Assembly: GCF_020193655.1 (NCBI RefSeq)
Contig: NZ_JADYVE010000002.1
Coordinates: forward strand, 310,001-374,000
DNA: 64,000 nucleotides
Direction: 5' to 3'
Source of the DNA: Ensifer sp. IC3342
GTDB lineage: Bacteria; Pseudomonadota; Alphaproteobacteria; Rhizobiales; Rhizobiaceae
Shown: piece after piece, positions 45,062 to 53,598 of the stretch
Position numbering within the stretch: position 1 is the first letter of the stretch
Layout: each line of letters starts with the position of its first letter
The notes under the pieces: generated by a model
Told to the model about the DNA's origin: nothing
The model's input: only the letters and a program-made list of their open reading frames with translations
Databases searched by the model: none
Translations under genes and position numbers: made by a program

Positions 45062-45723
45062 CGCGCCGCGCTGGGCGATAGCGGCCCCAGCTCAGTTCTT
45101 GGATCGCGCAAAATTTCCTTGTTGTTTCGCCATTTCTCGACGGCACGCCGGAGACGGCGTTTCTGCTCCTGTCGAGGTTGTGTGTCGATCTTGGAAAACA
45201 TCGCCAGCCATCGCGAGGGGTCGACGTCTGGGTTCATGCTCTTCGGGTTCATCGCATACCACCAGACTTGAAACACTTGGGCTTCCACGGGCAGCCGCTT
45301 CGTGACGAGAAGGTAGTCCAGCCATCCGCCGAAGAGGACCGCATCGTTCGCCTCGTCAGTGAAGTCGGTCATCAGGGCTTCGTCGTTGCGAACAGTTTTG
45401 CCATCTTGCTCGTAGAAATGCTTGAGGGCGTTCCAGTGCTGGTTCCGAAGACGCTTTAGCTTTCGCTGATCGATGTCAGGGATCGTCTGCAGGATGTGTG
45501 TCGAGATGGAAGGAAGGTCGGCTTCCTTAGCGAGGCCTTCGATGATCTCACTGCCGCCGCAAGCCAACGAATGAACTGAGAAGGGATCCTTATCCCTGAT
45601 GAACAGGTCGAGGGCCGTACCGAGCTGCGCCCTTGCGATCTGAATTTTCACATCCATACAGCTATTAGCGGGACGAGGCGAGGGCAGGCTCTCTTTCTCA
45701 CCATTCGGTTGGGCTTTCGGCAT
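45058..45723 (-). CDS. Unknown soluble phage/cargo protein
   Basis: 221 residues from ATG 45723 (CAGGAGACCAA upstream). Mostly helical: KIQIARAQLGTALDLFIR, then DPFSVHSLACGGSEIIEGLA, IPDIDQRKLKRLRNQHWNAL and a charged C-terminus (RQEQKRRLRRAVEKWRNNKE). No membrane span or enzyme motif. A later in-frame ATG (45657) gives MDVKIQ. Relatives, if any, were not recognised. It would be transcribed after the tail operon or from its own promoter in the 500-bp gap upstream. Confidence 0.65.
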   Translation of the reverse strand: MPKAQPNGEKESLPSPRPANSCMDVKIQIARAQLGTALDLFIRDKDPFSVHSLACGGSEIIEGLAKEADLPSISTHILQTIPDIDQRKLKRLRNQHWNALKHFYEQDGKTVRNDEALMTDFTDEANDAVLFGGWLDYLLVTKRLPVEAQVFQVWWYAMNPKSMNPDVDPSRWLAMFSKIDTQPRQEQKRRLRRAVEKWRNNKEILRDPRTELGPLSPSAAR

Positions 45724-46229
45724 TTGGTCTCCTGTTTCAAAATTCAGCTGCCCGTCAAAGTAGCTGAATCGCGTAGGAGCCCAAGGTGTGCCGCAGCCGA
45801 TTACCCGCAATTAACAGGCCCTCAGCCGGTGGCGAAAGCGTGGCAGGTTACCAAAGGGCGCCAGAAAGCGCCGATAGAGGCGCACACGCGCGAATTCCAG
45901 GGTCGGCTGGTAGGGGTAAGGGGCGGAGCGGTCGGGAAAGCGTGCCTGTGGGCGTTTTTCCAGGGAGCCCGCCGCCGGGGAACATCTAAGCCGCCCCGGC
46001 GGCGAAAGCGAGGGCGTTGCAACATGAAACGAAGAAGGGCACGCCCGATCTTTTTTCACATACCTCGCTGAGAAAAGCATTTAGCAATAACCGCTTTGAG
46101 AACAAGTAGCTAAAACTCACCGGAAAAACCCCTGAAAATTGTGAGCGGAGTCGCCAGCTTTCACTTATTTTCTAGGGACTTAAATCGGCTCACGTACTAT
46201 CCGGTTAGTTTGCGCTCACGCGACTGTGA
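45724..46229. other. Gap between tail operon and attachment-side cargo
   Basis: 506 bp. The part from 46060 to 46200 is AT-richer (AAGCATTTAGCAATAACC; TTTCACTTATTTTCTAGGG). Short ORFs here overlap on both strands and are Arg/Pro-rich, so none is called. It likely holds the end of tail-operon transcription and a promoter for the unknown gene at 45058-45723; no clean terminator was found. Confidence 0.5.
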
Positions 46230-46460
46230 TCATACCGGGAGCGGCTTCGGTTCTGGCGGCGGCGGTTCGATGGTGATTTCGCCCGCCGCCACCATTGCAT
46301 CCAACTGTTCGCGCAAGGCATCACTTGCGCCGAAATGATCGTCCGGCGTGAGGATGAATAGGCTTTCCCAATCCTCGCCCTTGAAGATCACTGTCAATTC
46401 AATGTAATCGCCGTAATCGACGGCTTTGGTGATCGTGTTCGTTTCAAGCGGTTCAGTCAT
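46230..46460 (-). CDS. Small acidic phage protein after the tail fibre gene
   Basis: 76 residues from ATG 46460, which overlaps the stop of the upstream fibre-like gene as ATGA. Acidic N-terminal domain (AVDYGDYIELTVIFKGEDWE) and a Pro-rich tail (EPPPPEPKPLPV). Last gene of the tail operon. Its position suggests a fibre-assembly or tail-accessory role, but no family is recognised. Confidence 0.65.
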   Translation of the reverse strand: MTEPLETNTITKAVDYGDYIELTVIFKGEDWESLFILTPDDHFGASDALREQLDAMVAAGEITIEPPPPEPKPLPV

Positions 46461-47836
46461 CACGCGACCCTTTGCATAAGTGTGCCGCTGTTGCTTGTGG
46501 TAAAGGTGCCGCGCCCGCGCCATGTGCCAGCCAGCACCGCGCCAGTTCCACTGGTCGAATAGAGGTTGGCCGCGCTGCCAATCCGCACGGTCGCCGAGGT
46601 GTTTCTGTTCACCGAGGTATCGTCACACAGCACAATCGAGCCGACCGGAAATGAGGTGTTTGCCGCATCGCCGCCGGTATAGGTCGTGCGCTCAAGATTG
46701 CCGGTCGTGATGATGATTCCAGCTTCGCCTTCGCCGCTGGACGTGGCGAATTCCGCATATTGCGCGCCTTTGGTGCCCACCACCGCAATCGATCCATAGA
46801 ACACTCCAGCCGTGTCGCGGCCTTCGAGCCTTACCCATTGCTGCGTTGACGTGGTGTACATGAGTTTGGCGCGCGAAGTGCCATCCGATTCCTGCAAAGA
46901 AAATTCATGAGAGTTCGGATTAGTCGTCATCGAACGGTGCGCCATGAGCGCGTTTTGGCTGGTAATCCGGCTATCTTCCACCCCGGCATCGTCAAAGCTG
47001 TGCACGATGGCTTGGCCCGCGCCCGCCGCCGTTGTGCCGGTAAACCGAGCGCGTTGCGTGCCCATCAATCCAGCCGAAACTTGGAAATAGGTCGCATCCA
47101 TAAAGCTGCCGATGGACATTGCACCGCTTTCATACATGCGAGCGCGGGCGGTTCCGGTCGAACTGCCATAGGTGCCGCCGCTAGAAAACAGCAATGTGCC
47201 GTCGCTTTCCCACGCCGAAACGCTCCAAACCTTTGTCGTGCCGGTGAAGAACAAGCGCCCGCTGTTCGTATCGGATGGCTTGATGTTGATACCGCTCACC
47301 GCCGCCGATGGATCAATTTCTAGGTCGCCGGTAATTGCAAGTTTCCCGCCGGTCGAAAGGTTCACGTATTCGGTGAAAACGCCGCTCATCCAATTGCCGA
47401 ACCGCAAAGGGACGTTGTTGCCGCCGATCAGTCCCGCGCCATTGCCGTCATTGCCGAGGATCAATGACGCATCAGGCGCATTTTGCTTCCTGATTGCAAA
47501 AACCGTGTTGCCTGTTGCGCCGGTAGTTGTCCGGTTATCCTTGACCACCATCAGCGCGGTCGCTGCGTCCGTTGATGTGCCCTCGAATATGACAGGGGCC
47601 GGATTGATTGCGACCGTTCCGCCAAGCGATCCGGTGAGCGACGTCCAAGCGGTATTGGCCGCATTGCGCATTTGCAGTTGGCCGCTTGACGTGTTGAACC
47701 ACAATTGGCCTGCCACCTTGACCGCTGGTTCGACAGCGCCGGAATTCGACGAGAACAGCGCCGCCAGCGCGGCGTTGATGTCGGTGCGCACCGCAAGGCC
47801 GGGGCCGTTGTCGATGACCTGGTCGTGTTGCGCCAT
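46460..47836 (-). CDS. Tail-fibre-like phage protein
   Basis: 458 residues, start MAQHDQVIDNGPGLAVRTDI. The first ~70 residues (INAALAALFSSNSGAVEPAV, QLWFNTSSGQLQMRNAANTA) are the N-terminal module found in many siphophage fibre proteins. The rest is Gly/Thr/Ser-rich and beta-structured with repeated T-G-T and S-G-G turns, as in trimeric fibres. It follows J by 12 bp and is probably attached to the tail tip for receptor contact. No chaperone domain is seen at the C-terminus. Confidence 0.75.
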   Translation of the reverse strand: MAQHDQVIDNGPGLAVRTDINAALAALFSSNSGAVEPAVKVAGQLWFNTSSGQLQMRNAANTAWTSLTGSLGGTVAINPAPVIFEGTSTDAATALMVVKDNRTTTGATGNTVFAIRKQNAPDASLILGNDGNGAGLIGGNNVPLRFGNWMSGVFTEYVNLSTGGKLAITGDLEIDPSAAVSGINIKPSDTNSGRLFFTGTTKVWSVSAWESDGTLLFSSGGTYGSSTGTARARMYESGAMSIGSFMDATYFQVSAGLMGTQRARFTGTTAAGAGQAIVHSFDDAGVEDSRITSQNALMAHRSMTTNPNSHEFSLQESDGTSRAKLMYTTSTQQWVRLEGRDTAGVFYGSIAVVGTKGAQYAEFATSSGEGEAGIIITTGNLERTTYTGGDAANTSFPVGSIVLCDDTSVNRNTSATVRIGSAANLYSTSGTGAVLAGTWRGRGTFTTSNSGTLMQRVA

Positions 47837-47848
47837 GGCCGTTCCTCC

Positions 47849-50800
47849 TCAATAGCCTTGCGCGATCCAGTCGAAGGTGCGCGCGGAGGTGATGATCGAT
47901 CCGCTGGCGGCGACCAGTTCCAGGTCGAAGCCGGTGATCGATTTGTTGGTGATGCGGAAAGTGTCGCCGACGACGCCCTGCTGGATGGCGACCGAGATCG
48001 ACGGGATGTACTTGAATTTGACCGTGAAATTGATGTGCATCTTGTTTGGCACCCACGCGACGTCGGCACCGTGGTCGGCCTTGGCCGAAACATCGGCGAG
48101 GATGCAAAGCTCCTCGATGGCGACGTTCTGGCCATCCGGGGCGGCAAGCTGCGCCATGAACTGGAAGCCGCGCCCGTAATATTCGCCGGAGATGAACTGC
48201 CGCCACTCCGACCAGACGGCGGTGCCGGAAGCCGGATCGTTGTCGGTCTGGCGCACCTGAATGGTCACCAGACCGTCGCCATCGTCGATGGCCGAATCCC
48301 AATTCTGCCAGTCGTCGACCAGACCGGGCCGCTCGTCGATGAAGATGTCGCTCTCGTAAAAAGGAAAGGCCAGCATGTCGACGGTGAGCGTCACCGGGAA
48401 GACGCCGCCCATGTCGATCTGGTTGGTGAAGGTATATTCGCCCAGCCCCGCATTCTCGTCGGCGAGGATGAGCCATTGCTGCGGCAGCTGGACTTGGCAG
48501 TTGACCTTGGCTCCGGTCCAGTTCGGGCTTTCGCAGATGCGTATGAAGTTCTTGACGTCGGTCGGCACCGTTGTCGATACGACCACGGCGTTGATCGAAT
48601 AGATGCCGCTGATATCGCGAGCCTTCAGCAAATAGGTGCCGGAGCGATAGGGCAGCTCGGCGGTGGTGGCGGTGCCGGGGATCGAGGTCAGGATCTTGTT
48701 CGACGACGTCCACGACACGCCGCTGGTGCGCGGCGAATAGCGCATCTCGAAAGAGCCGCCGATGATGACGTCCAGATCGGTGGCCGGTGCCCACTGGAAC
48801 ATCGCCACCTTGTCGATGATCTGGATGCGCAGGTTTCGCGGATCCGCTGGCGGGGCCGACTTGCCGATTACCTCGTATTTGATCTTCGAGGTGGTGCCGC
48901 GCCTGCCGAGCACGTTGATCGGCGTCACCCAGATTTCATACTCGCCCTCGGTCACCTCGACGTCGTGCGCGCATTGGTCGACGCGGGCGCGCCTCCAGTT
49001 TCCGTCGACCGGACGCCAGGCGACATCGAAGGAGGGTGCCTTGCTCGTCCAGGATATCAGCATGCGGACGCCGACCGAGAGCGCGGACAGCGCGATCAGG
49101 TAATCCTTGGCATTCAGGCCGGAGATGCCTGGAATGCCGCCGATGTTGGAAATGTCCGGCTTCGACAGCGGAATGTTGCGCTCGACGTAAGCCCACTTGT
49201 CGGGGAAGTGCCTGACCGCGTTCATCTCGTAGCGGCCCGGTTCGCTCTCGCGCGCATCGACGATGCGCCAGAGCGTCGGCTCAAGATCGCTGGACGCGAG
49301 GATCCAGATCGAGTCGGGCAACGGGGCAGCCGAGAAGGCGGGTGCAACAGTGATGATCGAGGTGGTGACCGAGGTCATCCCGACGGCGTTCGAGACCTGC
49401 CGCGTCTCGATCACGCCGTTGCCGACGACGCAGGAGGCAAAATAGGTGCGGCCAGTGGCGAGCGTCACCGAAGCGTCGAGCGTCAGCTGCGTCGCGGTCG
49501 CCGCCTTTAAGCGTCCGCCGCGGCGCTCGCCGCCGACATTGACGTCGGCCACCCGCGCCTTGTCGCCGGGGCGCGCCCATGCCGCGTCGAGGCCCGCCAC
49601 GAATTCGACGGTCTCGCCCTCGTAGGTGTCGGAATAGATCAGCCAGCGCCCGGAGCGCACCGCCTGTCCCTCGGAGGTGCAGCCGACGGCGATGAGGTCG
49701 GTTTTCTGGATGCCGAACTTCGAGATCGCCAGGACGTCCTCGACCATCGTAATGCGCGGCTCGCCGAGATTTTCCGGGTCGTTCCACCTGACCGCCACCA
49801 TGTTGTGCCGCGAGCGGATGTCCGCGCCGTGGTAAGTGAACGTACCGTCGATGACGTTTGCGTTGGTGTAGTCGAACACCGGGTCGGCTGGCATGTCGGC
49901 CACCGCCACCATCTGCCCACCCGCCCAGAAGGCCCAGCCGCGAAAGATCGAGGCGATCGACGACAAGAGGTCGTAGGCCTCCTGCTGGGTCGAGATCACC
50001 GCGTTGCAGGTAAAGCGCGGCTCCTGACCGCCGGAGCCGGTCGGCACCAGCTGGTCGCACCACTGCGCTATTCTGTAGAGCGTCCACTTGTCAACGTCGG
50101 CAGGCTGGACGAACTGGCCGAGGCCATAGCGGTCGTTGACGACGATGTCGTAGAAGACCCAAGGCGGGCAATCCGTCCAGGCGAGCTTGAAGGTGCCGTC
50201 CCAGACGCCCGAATAGGTGCGCGTTTCGGGATCGTAATTGGAAGGCACCTGAATGATCAGGCCCTTGATGTCGTAGGTGCGCCTCGGGATCCGGTCGAAC
50301 TGCTCGGCGTCGATGGTGACGCCGATCACCGCCGAGAGCGTGTAGTTCACCCGGTCGTCGATGATCTCGGTGTAGGAGGACCAATAGAGGTCGTTCTGGA
50401 GGTTGTTGGTCGTCGAGTCGGCGGTGACGCGCTCGACGCGGATGTCCCATGGCGGATCGCCGACCAGCGGAAAGGTGAGCGAGCGCTGATATTCGGTGTT
50501 GGTCTTGCCGGTGATGGTGTTCTCGGTCACCAGCGCATAGCCGCCGCCGTTCGATTGCAGGTAGATGCGCCAGACGAGCGAGGTGCCCTTGATGTCGCCG
50601 GTCTCCATGCTCTGCTTTTGCAACGACGGCACCGAAACGGTGACCCGGCAGCGGTCGACGTCGGAGTCGGTGATCGTCCGGGTGATCGGCGTGTCCTTCT
50701 TGACCTGCAGCGACACCTGCGTCTCGGACTGCTGCGCGGCGAAGCCGGTAAGCAGCGGCTGGTCCGGCCAGCCCGCGTTGCCAGCGATGGACCAGTTCTC

Positions 50801-51025
50801 GAAGTTCGGCGTGCCGTCGTCGGAGAGCACCGCAACGCCGTCGAAGTAGACCGACTTGGCCCCGTTGACCGGGCCCACGATAGGCCCCTCGGAGAGCAGG
50901 TCGACGAGGCGGGCGATCTGCTTCGAGTGCAGCGAGTTCGGCGCTTCCGAGCCGCCGCCGGAGCCGCGACCGCGTTTGCCGCCGCCGCCCTGTCCGCCGA
51001 TGAAGGGAATGACCGTGGCGTCCAT
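47849..51025 (-). CDS. Host-specificity tail-tip protein, lambda J family
   Basis: 1058 residues from ATG 51025 (MDATVIPFIGGQGGGGKRGRG), coupled to the I-like gene by ATGA. J family features: the N-terminal HSKQIARLVDLLSEGPIVGP, NGAKSVYFDGVAVLSDDG, the PVTLTVNLK-free hub core with DIRVERVTADSTTNNL, YEIIDDRVNY-type strands (TEIIDDRVNYTLSAVIGV), then fibronectin-like repeats (~690-900). The C-terminal third is the usual receptor-binding part. It forms the tail-tip fibre that decides host range. Size is close to lambda gpJ. Confidence 0.9.
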   Translation of the reverse strand: MDATVIPFIGGQGGGGKRGRGSGGGSEAPNSLHSKQIARLVDLLSEGPIVGPVNGAKSVYFDGVAVLSDDGTPNFENWSIAGNAGWPDQPLLTGFAAQQSETQVSLQVKKDTPITRTITDSDVDRCRVTVSVPSLQKQSMETGDIKGTSLVWRIYLQSNGGGYALVTENTITGKTNTEYQRSLTFPLVGDPPWDIRVERVTADSTTNNLQNDLYWSSYTEIIDDRVNYTLSAVIGVTIDAEQFDRIPRRTYDIKGLIIQVPSNYDPETRTYSGVWDGTFKLAWTDCPPWVFYDIVVNDRYGLGQFVQPADVDKWTLYRIAQWCDQLVPTGSGGQEPRFTCNAVISTQQEAYDLLSSIASIFRGWAFWAGGQMVAVADMPADPVFDYTNANVIDGTFTYHGADIRSRHNMVAVRWNDPENLGEPRITMVEDVLAISKFGIQKTDLIAVGCTSEGQAVRSGRWLIYSDTYEGETVEFVAGLDAAWARPGDKARVADVNVGGERRGGRLKAATATQLTLDASVTLATGRTYFASCVVGNGVIETRQVSNAVGMTSVTTSIITVAPAFSAAPLPDSIWILASSDLEPTLWRIVDARESEPGRYEMNAVRHFPDKWAYVERNIPLSKPDISNIGGIPGISGLNAKDYLIALSALSVGVRMLISWTSKAPSFDVAWRPVDGNWRRARVDQCAHDVEVTEGEYEIWVTPINVLGRRGTTSKIKYEVIGKSAPPADPRNLRIQIIDKVAMFQWAPATDLDVIIGGSFEMRYSPRTSGVSWTSSNKILTSIPGTATTAELPYRSGTYLLKARDISGIYSINAVVVSTTVPTDVKNFIRICESPNWTGAKVNCQVQLPQQWLILADENAGLGEYTFTNQIDMGGVFPVTLTVDMLAFPFYESDIFIDERPGLVDDWQNWDSAIDDGDGLVTIQVRQTDNDPASGTAVWSEWRQFISGEYYGRGFQFMAQLAAPDGQNVAIEELCILADVSAKADHGADVAWVPNKMHINFTVKFKYIPSISVAIQQGVVGDTFRITNKSITGFDLELVAASGSIITSARTFDWIAQGY

Positions 51026-51753
51026 CAGGCGTTCTCCGGGATCCATTTCGGCGAACGGCCTGACGGGATTTTCTCAGGCGGGGGCTCGGGTGGCGTCTGA
51101 CGCAGCGCCTCGCGAACCACGGCAGGATCGTCGAGCGCCATTTCATGGAGGCTCGCCGGTTGCGCCACCTTGTTCCAGACCCAGCTGTTGCCGCTGTCGG
51201 TGCCGGTGCCCTCCGCCACTTCGAGGCCAGCCGAGATGACCACCGAGCCGACGAAGCAGCGTCCATAGACGAGCGGCACCGGCACTCCCTGCTCGGTGAC
51301 ATTCTCCGGGCCGGTGAAGATGTAGTTTTCGTTTTTCGCCGACTCGCGCGCGGTGTCTTTCTTCGGCTTCGGCGACAGTAGGAGCGACGCGCCGAGCAGC
51401 AGGCCGACGGAGATGACGCCGGCCAGCACCGTCGCTGCGGTGCCGGTGATGCCGACCCAGCCGAGCGCTGCGACGATGGGCGCGAAGGCGCGGCCCTCGA
51501 TCACCGGGCAGAAGTCGATCTCCCTGCCAATGGGCGCGTTGGCGACGTCCGGGCAGTTTTCCTCCTCGCGCCAGTCGCCATCGACGAACAGCGCGTAATG
51601 GCTGATTTTCAGGAAATCGTGGCGGAAGCCTGGATAGTTGACGTCGAGCGCGCTGATCGCCTCGCGCGGCGTCGAGATCGCGAACGCATGCTCGCCGCCG
51701 TATTTGTCGGCAAGCGCGCCGTGCAAGCGGATGGTGACGAGATCATCGCGCAT
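51025..51753 (-). CDS. Tail assembly protein, lambda I family
   Basis: 242 residues. An N-terminal ubiquitin-like half (VTIRLHGALADKYGGEHAFA; ISALDVNYPGFRHDFLKISH) precedes a Gly/Ala hydrophobic segment (~95-125, TGTAATVLAGVISVGLLLGA) and a proline-rich C-terminus. This layout and the position between K and J match phage tail assembly protein I. It overlaps the K gene by 11 bp and J by 3 bp. Confidence 0.85.
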   Translation of the reverse strand: MRDDLVTIRLHGALADKYGGEHAFAISTPREAISALDVNYPGFRHDFLKISHYALFVDGDWREEENCPDVANAPIGREIDFCPVIEGRAFAPIVAALGWVGITGTAATVLAGVISVGLLLGASLLLSPKPKKDTARESAKNENYIFTGPENVTEQGVPVPLVYGRCFVGSVVISAGLEVAEGTGTDSGNSWVWNKVAQPASLHEMALDDPAVVREALRQTPPEPPPEKIPSGRSPKWIPENA

Positions 51754-52510
51754 GGGGCGGGTCTCCCCACGGCTGATAACCCGGCGGCAGCACAGGCGGA
51801 TGGTCGATCAGCGTCTGGTGGCGCAGGTGCAGGACGGTGGCGAGTTGGTAGAGTCCGCCATAGACCTCGCGCACCGACAGCCGCCCGAGCATCTGGTGCA
51901 GGATCAGGTCGGGATGCAGGAACAGGCCGAGGTGGTTGACCACCTCGCTCGGCCAGATCTGCATGCCGATGACGTCGCAATGCTGCCAGCGGTCGGTGAC
52001 CTCGACGAAACCGGCCTGCTTGAACTGGCTCGTAATGATGTCCTGACCGCGTTCCCACCAGAGCAATTGCCGGTCGAAGTCGGGGATGTCGATCCCGGCA
52101 TAGTCCTTGATGCCGTCGCGGATGAGCCCGAAGCAGTCATGCGTGCCCCATGCCCATTTCCTGCCTACGAGTGGTGCGCGCCAGCCGGTGGGCTCGATGA
52201 CGCCGTAGGTGCCGAGCGGCCACGAGACGATCAACCAAGGCTTGCGCGTCGCTTCGCACATGGCGCGGTCGGCGTCCGATGGCAGCGGCGGGCCGTAGAC
52301 GTGGCTGTGGACGATGGCTTCGACGCCCGCCGCCTTCTCGATCTTGAGGTAGGCCTTCATGTCCATCACGAAGGTGTCGAACTGCGTCGCGCCGTTATCG
52401 ATCGGGATGAATTCACCGCCGGAGACGACGCCGCACGACTCGAGCGGCTGGCAGGCCTCGGCGTGAGCGAGCGCCGCCTTGATGATCGTGTCTGTCGCCG
52501 TCCAGACCAT
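51743..52510 (-). CDS. Tail-tip peptidase, lambda K family (JAMM + NlpC/P60)
   Basis: 255 residues with two peptidase modules. The N-terminal JAB/Mov34 domain has ESCGVVSGG and the metal motif HSHVYGPPLPSDAD (HxH...SxxD, ~68-81). The C-terminal NlpC/P60 domain has the catalytic Cys in GTHDCFGLIRDGI (~124) and His in VVNHLGLFLH. K-type proteins help tail-tip assembly and may cut peptidoglycan during DNA entry. Both active sites look intact. Confidence 0.9.
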   Translation of the reverse strand: MVWTATDTIIKAALAHAEACQPLESCGVVSGGEFIPIDNGATQFDTFVMDMKAYLKIEKAAGVEAIVHSHVYGPPLPSDADRAMCEATRKPWLIVSWPLGTYGVIEPTGWRAPLVGRKWAWGTHDCFGLIRDGIKDYAGIDIPDFDRQLLWWERGQDIITSQFKQAGFVEVTDRWQHCDVIGMQIWPSEVVNHLGLFLHPDLILHQMLGRLSVREVYGGLYQLATVLHLRHQTLIDHPPVLPPGYQPWGDPPHAR

Positions 52511-52513
52511 CGC

Positions 52514-53215
52514 TCATGTCCTCATCAGCAGCGACGCCGGGAAGGCCGAGGTGCGCAGCACGCCCTTCTGGCCGAAGCGGGCGCGGCAGGCGTCGAGCGT
52601 CTTACGGCACTGGTCCTTGGTGGCATCGGTGGTGGGATTGCCGTAGATGTCCTCGACCGGCGGCCCGGCATAGGAGCACTCGGCGGAGCGGTAGGCCCAC
52701 TGGCAGATGTCGGCGAGCACCTGCCTGCGCGGCAACATCACGCCATCGACGTCGAAGCGCACCGCCAGCTCGATCTCGACGAAGATCGGGTTTTCGGAGA
52801 CCTTCTTGGCGACATAGAAAATCTCGTCGGGAAAACCGGCGCTCGGATTGGCATAGGGATTGCCGCCGGGAAAATTCACCGCGTCGAGGTATTTGCCGAA
52901 CACCCGCTTGCGGGTGAGCTTGGCATTCAGCGCGTCCGACATCGAGCGGAGGTAGGCACCGAGCACGCCGCCGGTATTGGCGGCTCTCACCGTCGGGCGC
53001 GGCAGCTTGCCAACCGCCGAAACTTCGAGGCCCTCGATCTCTATCGGAAACGGCTCGTAGGTGACGCCCTGCCAGGTGATCGGGCTTCCGGTCTCGGTGG
53101 TGCCGGGGTGCCAGCGGAACACCGTCGTGCCGCCAATCGGGCGGTCGTCCCAAACGAACATCTCGACCATTTCGAGAGGGGCCAGCTGCTGGACGTCGTC
53201 GCGCGAGACCGTCAT
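52514..53215 (-). CDS. Minor tail protein, lambda L family
   Basis: 233 residues. Family core with GVTYEPFPIEIEGLEVSAVG and LPRPTVRAANTGGVL. The C-terminal half has four Cys in CQWAYRSAECSYAG and QCRKTLDACRARFG, the arrangement that binds an iron-sulfur cluster in lambda gpL. It caps the tail tip hub between M and the K-I-J complex. Four bases overlap M upstream; three bases separate it from K. Confidence 0.88.
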   Translation of the reverse strand: MTVSRDDVQQLAPLEMVEMFVWDDRPIGGTTVFRWHPGTTETGSPITWQGVTYEPFPIEIEGLEVSAVGKLPRPTVRAANTGGVLGAYLRSMSDALNAKLTRKRVFGKYLDAVNFPGGNPYANPSAGFPDEIFYVAKKVSENPIFVEIELAVRFDVDGVMLPRRQVLADICQWAYRSAECSYAGPPVEDIYGNPTTDATKDQCRKTLDACRARFGQKGVLRTSAFPASLLMRT

Positions 53216-53598
53216 GCCGTCACTCCGTAGGCCAGAGTGAATTCCACCGACAGCGTGCCGCGCAGCTCGGTTCTAAGCCCGTTCGCGCCGAAGCGCGCCC
53301 GCTGCCAGTCGACCGTCCAGTCGTCGCACCAGACCTGATAGGTGACGCCGGTCGCCTGATCCTTGAACGGGAAGGCGCTGCCGCGCTGCGCTTCGAGGTA
53401 GGCGGTCATGGCGTTGATGACCGTCGAGGTTTTCATCTCGAAGCGCAGCGCGAAGCGCCGCTCGGTGTTGTTGATGCCGTCGAGGATGCGCTGGGCGTAG
53501 CCGTCGCCGAACTGTGCCGTCCTCAGACGTCTTCCCGTCGTCGATTGCGCCGGGAGCGCCGCGCACCATTCCTTGTCGGTCCCGTCGAACGCCATCAC
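53212..53598 (-). CDS. Minor tail protein, lambda M family
   Basis: 128 residues. Typical stretches are QFGDGYAQRILDGINNTERR and LEAQRGSAFPFKDQATGVTY, followed by WCDDWTVDWQRARFGANGLR. It sits between the tape measure and L with ATGA-type overlaps, as gpM does, and is a structural ring of the tail tip. Confidence 0.87.
   Translation of the reverse strand: MMAFDGTDKEWCAALPAQSTTGRRLRTAQFGDGYAQRILDGINNTERRFALRFEMKTSTVINAMTAYLEAQRGSAFPFKDQATGVTYQVWCDDWTVDWQRARFGANGLRTELRGTLSVEFTLAYGVTA

Noticed and set aside
43250..45810. Integrase or excisionase beside the tRNA
   Set aside because: No tyrosine or serine recombinase motif was found in any frame here; the integrase must be beyond the window.
45811..46080. 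Arg/Pro-rich 89-codon ORF between tail operon and cargo
   Set aside because: Composition is that of a non-coding frame, and no start signal or domain is present.
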